64,000 nt of DNA, taken from positions 530,100 through 594,099 of the forward strand of contig VZTJ01004192.1 in the NCBI GenBank assembly GCA_013397795.1, given 5' to 3'. Below the pieces are notes generated by a model. The model did no database searches, was not told the origin of the DNA, and saw only the letters and a list, made by a program, of their open reading frames with translations. Shown here piece by piece: positions 49,401 through 61,443 of this stretch. The stretch's first letter is position 1; every line of letters starts with the position of its first letter. The DNA comes from Orthonyx spaldingii (lineage: Eukaryota > Chordata > Aves > Passeriformes > Orthonychidae). Made by a program: the position numbers and the translations under genes.

Positions 49401-49506
49401 CCATGGGAACTGGTTGTGCACTGCTGTACCAAGATCAACTGGAGCTTCATTTTGCCCAAATCTTTCACATCTTCCTATGGCACCCCAACAAAATAAATTC
49501 ATAAAG

Positions 49507-49557
49507 TTTTTGGGGTTTTTTTGTTGTTTTTTTTTTTTCTTTTCTTTTCTTTTTTGT
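49507..49557. repeat. T-rich tract with (TTTTC)n
   Basis: Long T runs interrupted by G then C, including TTTTC units. Simple sequence. Confidence 0.8.
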
Positions 49558-50995
49558 CCCCAGAGAAGTGGTACTTGTGCTTTGGCAAGTGTAAATAAGA
49601 AGTGACATGGTCGGCAGGAGCGGCTCTGAATCGGCCCTTGTCTCCCATTGTGTCCCTTGCCAATTAAAGGTCATTCACAGGGCACAGCAGTGGGGACGTA
49701 GGGGCTAAGCCTATTGTCCACACATTAATGTTCACTGAGATCAGAAGCAGCTGAAAAATTCGGGGGCTGAACCCAGTTTTTGTATGTTGGCAGGGTGATG
49801 CTGGGAAAGGAGGCACATGAGCATTCCTGCCTAAGGATGCACTGCTCTCACCAGCACCCAACTCTGCTTGATTTTTCCTAAGCTGCTGCTGGCTCTGTTA
49901 CCTTCCTTTGTGTCTCGTTGGTGGGATGGTCTTTGGGACAGGCACTCCATCTTCTTGTTGGTGTCACTGTGCAGATGGGATGCTGAAGGTGCTGGCGTGG
50001 TAAGAGCAGACCCACTTTCCAAGAACACGTGGCTCCACTGCTTTCTTCCTATACAACATTTCTTTGGAGGATGTCAGGGCTTTGAAGGCAGTCGTGGTTT
50101 GAAAGTTGCAAGGCTCTTGCTGGATGAGCTTTTAGGGTCTTTGTTTTAGACGTGGCAGAACCAAGTGGACGGATGTTTTTGCTTCAGCACTTTGAAATCT
50201 CTGCTAAATCTTGGTAGATGGCAAGAGGTCGTGTGGAGCAAGTGATGCCCAGTGCCAAAAATCAGTAATAAGTGGAGAATTTTGAGCTGGTAGGAGCAGC
50301 TCTGTTTGGGGGCATCTTCTCCCATGTTTTAGTGGTTTACTTTCTGTTAGGTTCTTGTATTTTCAGTATTTCTGGTGTGCTTATTTACCATTCTGGCAAT
50401 TTTGGAAAGCAAATAGTGAAAACTTTGTTTCTCCACTGCCTTTTTGGTGGCTTGATACATTAAAAGCAACGGAAATCAGCAGCTAAAATACAGTCACTGC
50501 CACGCTATATATCTATCCATAAATTACCACTGGTGAAGGCAAAAGCTGAAGTGGGGTTGACAGGGAGGGATGATAGATCTGGGACTGGAATGAGGAGTTT
50601 TCTTAAACAGAAGGGAGTTAGAGAGCAGGCTTCCCTTTGAGCATTCAGGATGGGTGAACTCTGACTAAGGTGCTTGCATGGGTTAATGTCAGGCTCAGGT
50701 GTGATCCTTTGAATTTGTAGCTGAGACGGAAGAAATAATGGTGTAAATGTGCCAGGCAGCAGGATTAATAACAGGTGTTAAACCGTATTTCAGGAGACGT
50801 CACTCCTCGGAAAACATACATCTCCAGCCTCTTCAGCCCTGCATTGTTTTGTAGGGGCTTTATTTCATGTTGGGCATGACAATTTGATAGCAGATTTTCT
50901 TCACCTTATGTTCTCTAGGCAACTTCTCAATGTGGCTGTCATATCTTGTTATCTTTTTTACCGTGAATCACGTGGTTTGATTTTTTTTTTTTTTT

Positions 50996-51068
50996 NNNNN
51001 NNNNNNNNNNNNNNNNNNNNNNNNNNNNNNNNNNNNNNNNNNNNNNNNNNNNNNNNNNNNNNNNNNNN
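50996..51068. other. Assembly gap of 73 Ns inside poly-T
   Basis: Seventy-three Ns, preceded by about 15 Ts and followed by nine Ts. The true length and content of the tract are unknown. The gap probably exists because the homopolymer could not be sequenced through. Confidence 0.99.
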
Positions 51069-52239
51069 TTTTTTTTTAATTCTGGTGCAGCTCCTGGAAT
51101 TGGAATATTTAGTGCTAATTTCATCATTCATTAAAAAAATAAATTTCAGGAATAATACCTAGCACCTGGTGTCAGCAAAGGTATGCTGAAGTCTTTCTAA
51201 AGATATGTTGATGAATCCCCCTTGTTCTCTGAGTACTGCCCAGGGGACTGAAGGGAGCCGGGAACTGAAGATGCTCTTTAGCCATGGGTTTCTGCTGCAT
51301 TTATTGTTGTCAACAGTGTTTCCTCAGAGAGTCAGGATGAGCTGATAAGGCACCTGTAGAAATTAATGTGAGAGCGACTTTTTCTTCCAGGTCTGAGTAG
51401 CATCCCAAGGTGAAAGCCTGCTTCCTTTGAAAGGATTGCCAAATTCGCATCGACTGGAGGCAGTCAGGGTAGCACAAGCAGGTTTTATTGCACTGCTTGC
51501 AGCTACAGCATTATAGCAATTGACAAAAGAGACACCACAGGTAGTATTGACTTTGGCTGCTGCAGTAGGAAGTGCATGGTTGAATAAAATGAATGCCTAA
51601 ATGCAAGGAAGGATAACCAGTGTAATCATCCTGTGCAGAAGTCCTCGATGTTATCCCTATAAGTGTGTGTCATGACCAGGGTTTTGGCAGAGCTCATCCA
51701 GTGGGCAGTGGACCCTGCAGGAGGTTAAGCCCTTGCCAGCACCTCAGCTGATTGTCCCAAACATGAGGAGGAGGGAGCAGAGCTGGATCTGTCCCTCAGT
51801 GGATGTTGGTCCCTCCTCCCCTTGCCCAGGAGTGTCGTCCTGATTTATGGTGCCCGCCATTGGTTTCAGCCTCAGCATTGCTCGTATCTGCTGTCTTAAT
51901 TTCTCATGCCTGACAACCTTCATGGGTGAGCTGGCTTTCCACTCCTTGATCCAGAACACTTCTCAGTTTATTGCTCATACAACAGAGTCTTTTAATTGAA
52001 TTTATATTTGTTTGGATAGCACTTGTCAGTGTGGCATGAATCTTCATCAGGTTCAATCGTCTTTCACCGAGCTCATACGTAATCCCCACAGTAAGTGCTC
52101 CAGAACTGGAATGCTTGTTCCTCCTCGAGGGGAAAGGCAGCTGTTTTGGAGCATGGCTGTCTTTTTCCAATGCCCATCCAGTGCCTTGCACCACTAAACT
52201 CTTGTCCCATACTGGAGACCATTAATAGGGCTGTGATTC

Positions 52240-52266
52240 TTGTTTGTTTGTTTGTTTGTTTGTTTT
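52240..52266. repeat. (TTTG)n microsatellite
   Basis: About six TTTG units followed by a short T run. Likely length-polymorphic. Confidence 0.88.
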
Positions 52267-53460
52267 TAAATGCAAACAGAATATTTATTTAAGATAATTG
52301 TAACTGGTTCTTTTTAACACTGGTGAAGAAGTGAGATATGCCAAGGCATGATGATGGAAACCCTGAAAGGAAGGGGGTTATATGGTCAGATGCTTCCCCT
52401 TTGCAAGTTGGAGGACCAGAGTCTCCTGTGGAATAAGCAGCTCCCCTTTTGCAGAGTCTGGGCTGAAAGGCCTTAAGACCTGAGAATTACTGACACAGGA
52501 AACATGGTAACAGTACTGGAAAAGGGATAAAAGAAGCAGTACCGTAGTAATTCAGTTAACAATATGTTCGACAGAACACATTCATAACTCTTCCTACTTG
52601 GGGACACAATTTGCTTGCTGTATTATGCCAGTAGAGATAACCCCTAATTCCTTTCGTATCCTGTTTTTGAATCATTTTGTTAAACAAAGGCCTTTGAGTC
52701 CTCCTTTGTTGCTGAGAACAAATGGTGAGATTTTGGGGACTGTATCTACTTTTGTTATTCAGAAATTCCAGAGCCTTTCAAAATTCTTCATCATTCACAT
52801 TCTGGGCTTCACCACACAATCATTCATTATGTCAGCAGCTGCCCGGGGAGTCTCACTTCAGCTCATTCAGCCAAATAATAAGCACTGGGACAAATGCTTC
52901 TGCATTAAAATAATAATAAAATAATAAATAGAGGTTCTTACATGTGCAGAACAATGTGGCTATCTTCTGCTTTTTGACACATTCCTATGTTGAAGTCAGT
53001 GATCGGTTTTGCTCAGCGTCTGTGTTGGAATGAACCTGGCCATTCGGGAAATTATGTTTTTGATACAACCAGACACTTCAGTTCTGGCCAGTTCTTGGTG
53101 CTTTTTAAACGTTTTATTTCTCAGAGATCTCTTTTGTATTCCATTCATGTAACAGGAGGATTTGGGATGCTCTCCTGTCATGCCTTAGCAGGTGTATTAG
53201 CATATATGTGTACAGCTGTGGAGATAACACAGCCCAGCAAGCAAATTGGTTATTCGTGGTGTGGAAACAGGATTGCAAATGAGTGACCAGCACAGTGAAT
53301 GTGTATCTTATAGTGCAACTGTTTTATTTTTTCAAGCGAGTGCATCCAAGAACCTAATAATAATATTAGTGTGAGGCGTCATTCTTCCTCTTTAGCTAGG
53401 ATAAGGAATGTAATTTACAGAGTGAGGCAGGATTATTCTTTCCATCTCCTGTGCAAACAG

Positions 53461-53780
53461 GGTGCGAGCTGGCTTCCCGTGCAGTATGCAAATGTCAATG
53501 TCCCATCATGCAAGGTATCCGTACTGCAATCTGCCCTGTAGCAGACTAATCCAGGATGGCTTTATCCAGATGTCATTCTGTCCCACAGTCTGAAGTGGTA
53601 CACCCTGCCTATGCCGTTGCCTCATTCATCTCAGTGAAATTTGCATGCTGATTCAGCTGAGCAAAGGGAAGCCGCCTTATGGCTTTTCAGGGATGTATAG
53701 CTTTCCATACATAAGGCAGGCTGTGCATGACGTTGCCACCTTTTGCTGAACTCTTCCCGCCTACACAGATAGTACCACAT
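53461..53780. promoter_or_regulatory. Candidate enhancer with two octamers and a MARE-like site
   Basis: Contains a perfect POU octamer ATGCAAAT at 53486-53493 and its reverse complement ATTTGCAT at 53639-53646. Overlapping the second by one base is TGCTGATTCAGCT (53646-53658), which matches the Maf recognition element consensus at all but the central and last positions. A TGACGT core of CRE type lies near 53728. CpGs are retained. No open frame or repeat is evident. Motif matches are seen directly; enhancer function is inferred. Confidence 0.28.
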
Positions 53781-55359
53781 GCAACTGAAACCCACTATTG
53801 ATTGTGTGGAAGCAGTTCTGTCTGTTAGAGGAAGTAATTTGGATGTTTATGGGAGATGGGTAGGAAAAAAACCCCAACTAGATCATTTTTATTGCTTCTT
53901 TGTTTTTTTAAAACTGAGTATGAGAACTATAAGAGAGTGAACAGATGTTCCCACAGACTGGTGTTAGCCAATTCTAAGACCAGGTCTGGAAAGGTTTGGT
54001 AAAGATTTTCTCTGTGAGCATGAATACAATGTCTGTACATGGGTTTCCCATGTACACCCAGCTGGCCTCACTCCTTTTCCTACATACACTGGGCAACAAA
54101 AAATAGAAAGGAAGAAGAAAAGCACTTAAATTGTATTTGTGGCTGCTGTTCTTCTTGGTGAAGCACATAGAGCTTGTATTTTCAAATGACCCAATTTGTT
54201 TTCAAATATTAGTCCAGCAACAGGAGCTCCTTGTACCCTGCCATCTCCTCTGTGCCTCGGAGATGGGGCATTGCTTTTTCAACTCGAAGCTGAGCTTTGA
54301 TCTGCACAGTCTCCACTGTTGCTCACCACAACCATGCTGTGGCCACTTCACATTTATGGTCAAGCACTTTTTTGTCTGTTTCTTTTTCGTTTTTTTTTTT
54401 CCTGTTTGGTGATTTTTGTTTTGCTTTTTTTTCTTTTCAATAATGGAAAATGTCTCAACTATTGCACCTTTGGTGAAGAGACTGTGTTTTCTTTTCTCCT
54501 TGAAGAGCTGCTAGCTCAAGTGAACCTCCTCTTAGCTGGGCATTCTGTGGCAACACAACTGGCAGTTATTTACATATTGCATGTTTTGTTGGCGTTTCTG
54601 TGGAGCTTCCTAACCTCTTGTGCAACTCTAAACCCAAACAACAGGCCTTGTGAGCCACATTCCTAAGTTGACATGTAGCAAAGTGCCTTATCTTCCCTCC
54701 TTCCACACCCCCTACGCCCCAGTTTGGCTCCCAGCCTTATTCTTTCTGTTTCTACACCTCTTTGCTTCAATCTCTGCAGAGGGTGCTCAGCCTATGCCTT
54801 TGCATAGCTGAAGCATCTCAAAAGGGCATGGTTTTGATGACTTTTCAGGTGGCCTGGGCCCCAGCCTCCATGTCCAGCAGCTTCAACCTGGTTATTTTGT
54901 AAAGTAGTCACTCCCTGGCTGCTTCACCTCTTACTCATTTCTGTGCCCAATCTTAACTTTTATAAGTGTTTTTCTGCTCTCTTTGTGTTCGTGCAGTGAT
55001 GTTGGGAAAACCCCTTTTTTCCCTTGTTGCTTGCCTGGAGGAGAGTTGGAGAGGTGGTATGAGTGATGGCTCTTCTTCGGTGAAGGCAATGCTGGGCTTC
55101 ACCAGTGGAGAGAGGCAAAGGGCTCTACTAGAAGGACTTCCAGGCAGCATTTGTAAACCTAAAAAAAAAAAATCCCCTCTTATCTTCCTCAGAATACCTA
55201 AGGCACATTGTAAAGTGAGATGGGCTACAGGCTTCGTGGCCGGATTTAAATGTGTCTTGTACTAGAGCCAGATATGCTCAATAAAGAAAGAAATATTAAA
55301 AAAGAGGCAATAGATTCAGATGGGGAAAACTCCTTTGCAGAATTTGTGTGGCTGTAAAG

Positions 55360-56026
55360 TTGCCTGGCAGAAAAGGATCTGGGGATGCTGGTTGACAGCA
55401 GCTAACCATGAGCCAGCTGTGCCCAGGTGACCAAGAAGGCCAATGGCATCCTGGCCTTGGTCAGCAATAGTGTGGCCAGCAGGGCCAGGACAGAGATTGT
55501 CCCTCTGTACTGGGCACTGGTGAGGCCTCACCTCCAGTGCTGTGTCCAGTTCTGGGCCCCTCCCTACAAGAAAGACATTGAGGGTCTGGAGTGTGTCCAG
55601 AGAAGGGCAGTGGAGCTGGGGAAGGGTCTGGAGCATGAGTCTGATGAGGAACAGCTGAGGGAACTGGGAGTGTTTAGTCTGGGGGTGACGGAGAGGGATC
55701 TTACTGCTCTCTAAAATTACCTGAAAGGAGGTTGTGCAGAGGTAGGGGTCTGTCTTTTCTCCCAGGTAATGTGTGACAGGACAAGAGGAAATGGCAGAGG
55801 AGGTTTAGATTGCACATTAGAAAAAATTTGTTCACTGCAAGGGTGGTCTGTCATTGGAACGGGCTGCCCAGGGAAGCAGTGGAATCTACATCACTGTGAG
55901 GGTTTAAAGACTGTGTCTATGTGGCACTTAGGGACATGGTTTAGGGGTGGCTGTGGTGGTTCTGGGTTAATGGTTGGACTCTATGCATTTTAGAGGGCTC
56001 TTCCATCCTTAACGATTCTATGATTT
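55360..56026 (+). mobile_element. CR1 non-LTR retrotransposon fragment (3' end), copy F
   Basis: + strand copy, about 670 bases, 5'-truncated near 55360. Its frame at 55427-55714 translates to the C-terminal end of CR1 ORF2, with TKKANGILALVSNSVASR, ALVRPHLQCCVQFWAP and YKKDIEGLECVQRRAVE as landmarks. The 3' UTR follows (GGACAAGAGGAAATGGC, GGAACGGGCTGCCCAGGG) and it ends AACGATTCTATGATTTCC at about 56026. The C-terminal ORF2 block is still open for 95 codons, so it is less decayed than copy B, but the catalytic RT core is absent. The open frame is a transposon remnant, not a host gene. Confidence 0.95.
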
Positions 56027-57240
56027 CCCACTCTTTTTTTTTTTTCCTGGATTATTGTGAGCTTCCTAAATAACTGAAGTGATGTCTGTCTGTGCCATAG
56101 CTTCCTAGACCTTACCCAGCACCCTGGTGCAGTTTCAGAGCTCTGTCAGCAGGGCAGAGCCTTGTGTGTACACTGTCTGCAGAGTCTGTATGCTGAGATG
56201 TGTCCCATCTACATTTTCAAATCTGGGAATGCAGTCTGGACGTGAAGGGTGAGGTTTGATCCTCTTCATCTGTTTTACTCAATTTAGCTGCTGGGGCCTT
56301 CTTTGCAAAATTAAACAGAAGTCTGAGAAGAAACATAATTACGTCTTTATGCAATAGCTACACAAGTTATGGAGAGGTTGTGAGGACAAGCATCATTTCT
56401 GCTGGCCTGCCCTCTTGGCAAGCCATTTGCTTTTTGTACATGCTTTTGGATACTTCTGTCTGGGTCGAGATGAATCACTCCCTGAATTCCCCTGACTGTA
56501 TTTACTCAATCTCGGTCGACTATAACAGGAGCCTGGTGAGTATTTAGCCTGCTGATGGCTTCGTTTTAGCCACCAGCCCTTGGGCAGCTGAATCTTTTGT
56601 CTAAGGCTCATTAGCCTGGAAACTGCTGGGAAATGATGGTCTGAATGCCAGGAACCCCCGCAGCTGTGCCACCCTAGGAGGTGGAGAGGCAGGTAAGTGT
56701 GGGGGCTGCAGCCCCTCCCATCCCTCCAGCATTTAACGTGCCCAAAGGGAAGCTCCTCCTGAAACTTGTACCCCAAAATTTGGTTTCCCCTGGGCAAACC
56801 TACCTGTCCGACAGGGCTGTGCCTGCAGGTCAGCTAAGCAGGATTCTCCATTCACAAACCCTGTAAGGGTCCCTGCTGTGGGGTTCTGGGCAGCTATTAG
56901 TCCTTGAGAGGGTCGGGGGCTACAAAGACATATTGTATAAGACTGGCAAAGTATCAAGTTGCAGCAACTTTCCCATGATTTAAACTTACTATAAGTGCAG
57001 GAGCAAATAGCTTATCTTCCAGTCTCCTTACTAGAATGGATATGCCATAAGCATTCCAGAAGTATACTCTTTAAAGATAAAAAAGACTGTGTAAAAATCC
57101 GTATCTGTTCGGTTACAGCGTGATGCAAGAGCTATGCTTTGAATTCCAGCAAGCTGAGAGCTGCTGGAGAAATGGTTGAACATGGGGCAGGATGGCAAGG
57201 AACTGTTGGTAGCACATTCTCTGGTTTTCCTGCGCTCCAG

Positions 57241-57306
57241 CATCCCCTTTCCCTGACAAAGGCAGCAGCTGTTGCTGCTGTACACAGATGTGGCAAAGTC
57301 CTCCAG
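57241..57306 (+). other. Candidate 66-base exon with open frame
   Basis: A good acceptor (TTCTCTGGTTTTCCTGCGCTCCAG ends at 57240; pyrimidine-rich) and a good donor (CCAG|GTAAGG, GT at 57307-57308) bracket 66 bases, a multiple of three. Frame 1 is open throughout (translated HPLSLTKAAAVAAVHRCGKVLQ in two parts: HPLSLTKAAAV and AAVHRCGKVLQ), and frame 3 is open too. No family is recognisable from 22 residues. It could be a small cassette exon of a + strand gene whose other exons lie outside the window, or a pseudo-exon. Confidence 0.2.
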
Positions 57307-60300
57307 GTAAGGAAGAGCTGCCACTCTGTCTTGAAAAGCAGCTGCTCTTAAATGGTTATTTTCCTCTGTGATTTCCCCCAGCTCTGAGTCTCATTGATAT
57401 CTCCTCAGATGGTGCCTGCCTCTTCCAGCTCTCAGAATATTTCTTGCATGTCAGGGAGGCATTTCTACTTTCTTTTCTTTTTGAAGAGGTAAAAGCTGAA
57501 GGCCTTGCTCTTATTTCTGGAAGCCTCTCTGCAGTGTATCCAAATTAATTTTAGGTGTGCTGGGTGGCCCATGAAACCAGGTATCCTCCTCTCTTCCCCT
57601 GAACAGCCCCTCCAAACACAAACAAGTCCTTATTTTCTAAATGACAGGTTTGGGGGAAGGATAATTGTTTAGCATTCTCAAAAATGCCATCATAGTCTTT
57701 TATTTTTGCAGATTCACAAAATAGTTTAATGTGCATAATCATCTTTCAGTAATCAAGGAAAAAAAGAGTCATTATTTGGGTTAATGTGTTTTAAACACTA
57801 AAAAAACAAGTTTGTCTTTTTGTATCCTGTAGCTCTGTTGGACTCCTGTGCAAGTTTGAGCGCCTGAAGAGATCAACCTTCTTCTTTCACTGTCAACTAT
57901 TTGCGTTCAAGCACTTATTTATTTTTTTAAGCAAAGGACAAAACTGAGCTAAAATCCTGAGCAAACTGCTTTTTTTCTCTGACCAGAGTGTATCAGCTTT
58001 GGCCATAAATCACCAGGAAGACATTTTAGTTCAACTTTCTGTCTTAGTTTTCCTCAACAGAACACAATGATGGAGATTTTAGTTTTGTCTGTACTCTTGG
58101 TTTGACCACATTCCTGCTGCTTTGTTGATTGTCATCAATGATCTCAGGATGTCCTCAGAGTCAGTGCTGGATGACCCTTTGCTGAGACCTGTCTCCTTAG
58201 ACTCCTCTTAACCTGTTGGTTTGAGTTGTTTCCAAAGCTGTGTGGGATCTCTGTGAGCCACAGGTACCATGAAAAGATGTGTGTCTGTTTTCAAGGACAA
58301 AAACCATTTCTGAAAATGGTCTATGTGCATTTGGCCAAATGAGAAAATAGCACTGTGGTGGTGGTCTCAAATCAGGCTAACGAGAGAGGAAGTAAAATTT
58401 AAACATATAGATTTCAAAGGAGCAAACCCACCCCACGCTTGCAGTCCAGAGCACTTGACATCTTTCCATTTAACCTGCAGAGCTGTGTGGCCATATTTAT
58501 TTAATCTGCTGACATCCAGGGGCGGGTGTCCTGACAGGGACTCTGTGATGTTAAGCTTTGCAATCAGTCCTGTCTCCTGCCCTGAAGAGATGCTGGCAGC
58601 AATCTCCTCTTCTGGTAGCTGCTTGGGGTGTGGGGCTTTCTGGCTTCTCTCATGCCGAGGAGAAGCTGCCATGTTTTGCCATATCTGTGCCATGCCCTGC
58701 CTCTTGCCACATTGTCTGATAGTGTAGGTCTGATTTTTTTCTCCCCTGACCTCAGTGAAGTCACTTCAATGGTAGTGGAAGGCTCACTCAGAGCTTCAGC
58801 AGCCCCTGATCATATTATCCATGTATCATCCATAATACTTAGAATAATACGACAGCAAGGACAAGGATGAGAGCACTGGAAGAGCTGCTCAGTCCAAGTG
58901 TGCAACTGGCTCAGGATGTGACCCCGACTGTGCACAGCAGTATGTAGGACACACACCCTGGGCTGTCAATAACCAAACTGGTTTTGTGTCCTGACTTTAA
59001 TGATACATCTCTCTGAGGGGTGGTGACTCCAAATGCTCCCTGTTGGCCTGAATTCCTAGTGAAGGCTATGTCTGGAATCACCCCCTACCCCTTCAAGCTA
59101 CTGATGGTCCTTCAACTACTGATTGCAACATTAAGCTAGAGTGAAATAACTTTGCAAATCCTGTGCATCTCCACTAACACATCTTTAGTATTACCAGGCA
59201 AGGTGTATTTTTAGTTGTGATAAGCTTTGTAAATGCAAACAAAACAAGCAGCAAATTCTTTCTTTCAGCTGTAACAGTATTTTTATTTGTGTGACTTTGT
59301 GTATGTCAGGAGAAATAGAGTTTCCTTTTCTTCTACTTACGCCTCTTAGTGCAGAAAAGATGAGAATACATAGGGTAGTTTAATGCAGATGTCAAAAACT
59401 ACTGTGAGGAGTAAAGTGGTCACAAAAGAACAATATACGAGGTCTTTGGAAAAGAAGGAGAGCGCAAGCAGCAGTATATTTGAAAGGAAACCTGCACAGG
59501 ATAAATTCCTCGGTATAAATCCTTTGTAAATTACTATTCTTGCAGTTTGTGCTTTGTTTAGTATCAGATTGCTTTCATCTTGTGGGCTCCCGCAACTGGA
59601 GTTTATCAGGATTGAGTGACATGAAAGTGTTTGCATATTCATAAATTAGTCTTTTTAAGACTTCCCAGTGGGACTTTTAACTATGCTTAGTCTGCTTATC
59701 CATTCAAATCCACCGCTACAGTGTTTTAAAACTTGAAATCATAACTGCATCTGAATTTCACCATGAAATAAAATATTATAAGTGAGGACACATGTTAGCA
59801 ATCAACACAAGGTCTTTCAAATGAACCCTTGTGCTGCAGAATGGGAGGCTGTTTCCAGGGAAGTATTGACAGACCCTTGATCAGTTGAAGCCTGGGGCAC
59901 TGAAATCCATCAGTAGGCAGAGAGGTTAACGCAGAACAGGTTTTGGAGGTGCTCAGCGCTTCTCAGTGATGGACCAGATTGTTTCTGTATCTCAAGCATA
60001 GCTGGCTGAGCTTCATCAGGCTAGCTGTAAATCACGTCATGGGGAAGGTGCGGAGGTAACAGCAAGAATCATCTGCTTAAATTGTGTGTGTGTGGAGCAA
60101 TCACAGCTTTTTCGCAATCTCCATGTGCCCCTGAGTGCTGACATTTTGACTGGCAGTAAATTTTTCATGTAGAAACAGGAGTTGTGTTGAATTGTTTGTC
60201 TTATCTCAGTCCTTTTCATGTTCATGCAAGTTTTGACTAGTCTGTAGGATTGCTGATTGAATTTGTTCAATTAACAGAGACTTTCATGTCACAGAAACGA

Positions 60301-60458
60301 AAATTCGTATTTTTAAAATATATCACTGGATAGCTACAATGGCCAGCTGTGGATGAACTTCTTAGAAGATAAGAAACAATTAAAGTTCAGTGTCACAGCT
60401 GTGATTTTCCAGAAGACTGGAGATCTTGTGGGTCACACTTATTAGATGTCCAACTTAC

Positions 60459-60700
60459 TTTTTTTTTTTTTTAAATATAAGATTTTATTTCTAAGGGGCA
60501 AGTGTGCAGTATTTTAAAAGATATTCTGATGGCAAATTGTTGTGCACACTGAAAGTAGTAGTTTTTGAAACAAGCAAGTAGATGACTAAAAGTGCTTGCT
60601 ATAGTGAAGAGAAGAAGAAAAATCCAAATATTTGGTGCATTACAATACAAGGGGGAAGCCCTGGGAAAAGTGCTACACTGTAACACAAAGCACTGCAGAA
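60459..60700 (-). other. Possible retrocopy or 3' end on minus strand: poly-A with nearby AATAAA
   Basis: A T run at 60459-60472 is followed by TTTATT at 60484-60489. On the minus strand this reads AATAAA, 11 bases, then a 14-base A tail, a normal mRNA 3'-end spacing. Upstream on the minus strand is AT-rich UTR-like sequence and a 71-codon unrecognised frame. No target-site duplication was found. The right-hand limit is arbitrary. Chance is quite possible, since both motifs are common in AT-rich DNA. Confidence 0.18.
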
Positions 60701-60884
60701 TGGAGGAGCTGAAAATAAAGGCACAGGAATATTTTCGGAAAAAGCTGGTGTAGTTGGCTGAGGTTAGAAAAGCACAAACACATCCTTTGTTATTTGTGAG
60801 GGCAGAGAGCAGCTTGTAAAAATAGCAGGCACATTTCTCATTTAATATTTTAATGAATTTTGTGATTTGTAAAGCCTTAGGCTA

Positions 60885-60906
60885 TATTTATTTATTTATT
60901 TATTAA
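60885..60906. repeat. (TTTA)n microsatellite
   Basis: Five TTTA-type units. Confidence 0.85.
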
Positions 60907-61389
60907 ATTGAAATTATTACTTCTTCTAAGTCACTATGAAGTTCCTTAATTCATTTGGCATGCCTTGGCCACTACAGTAGCAGAATAATAAGAGAGACCT
61001 CTGATCCTGGTGTGTGCACATTATACTCTCCTGTATAGCAGCCTGCATTTCCTAGCAGTACTCTTATCTTCTTCTCCTTTAAAGCATTACAATTTAACTT
61101 TGCAGGCCCTGTCATCCAGCAGTAATTTTCTGTCACTGCAGGATACCAATCCCCTGTTTGCAGCTCAGATGCATTTTAGCACTTCACCCTGTTAGAACAC
61201 ATCATTGTTTGAGGGCTTATGTAGATGAGGGATCTGTAAGCTGAGTCTCTTAAAACTGAACTCACTGTCTTGTTTCAAACAGTCAGCACTATTTTTTACC
61301 ATAGTTACTTTATTTTGGTCCTTGTCTTACATTTGCTTTTTGACAGATTGAAAAATAGGTAAAAGGAAAAAAAACACCCAAACCATCTT

Positions 61390-61443
61390 CTGACATCTCC
61401 CTATTTTTAATTCCTGTGGTAGTCCTTGTCTTATAGGTAAGTT
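61390..61443 (+). promoter_or_regulatory. Candidate recursive splice site (acceptor joined to full-consensus donor)
   Basis: TAG at 61434-61436 is followed immediately by GTAAGT (61437-61442), the full donor consensus. Upstream are pyrimidine-rich stretches (TCCTTGTCTTATAG directly before the junction, CCTATTTTTAATTCC further up). A CTGAC branch-point consensus lies about 45 bases upstream, near 61390. This is a better match to recursive splice architecture than the site near 15243, and on the same strand. Splicing use is inferred. Confidence 0.3.

Larger units (their letters stand above)
41156..55359. other. Long unique non-coding stretch, no gene seen
   Basis: About 14 kb without recognisable transposons or genes. 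Listed separately inside it: candidate regulatory elements at 42040-42340 and 53461-53780, a 21-base tandem duplication at 43511-43551, simple repeats near 46381, 49507 and 52240, and an assembly gap at 50996-51068. Minus-strand frames at 51744-52194 look protein-like for short stretches but are broken and unrecognised. Confidence 0.5.

Noticed and set aside
51744..52194. Overlapping minus-strand frames with protein-like composition, possible decayed coding sequence
   Set aside because: The two frames are offset and each is short. Neither resembles a protein or retroelement I know, so I cannot support a pseudogene call.
56393..56797. 134-codon minus-strand frame
   Set aside because: Among the longest, but it overlaps an opposite-strand frame and shows no domain. 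The CpG-retaining sequence there more likely keeps stops rare.
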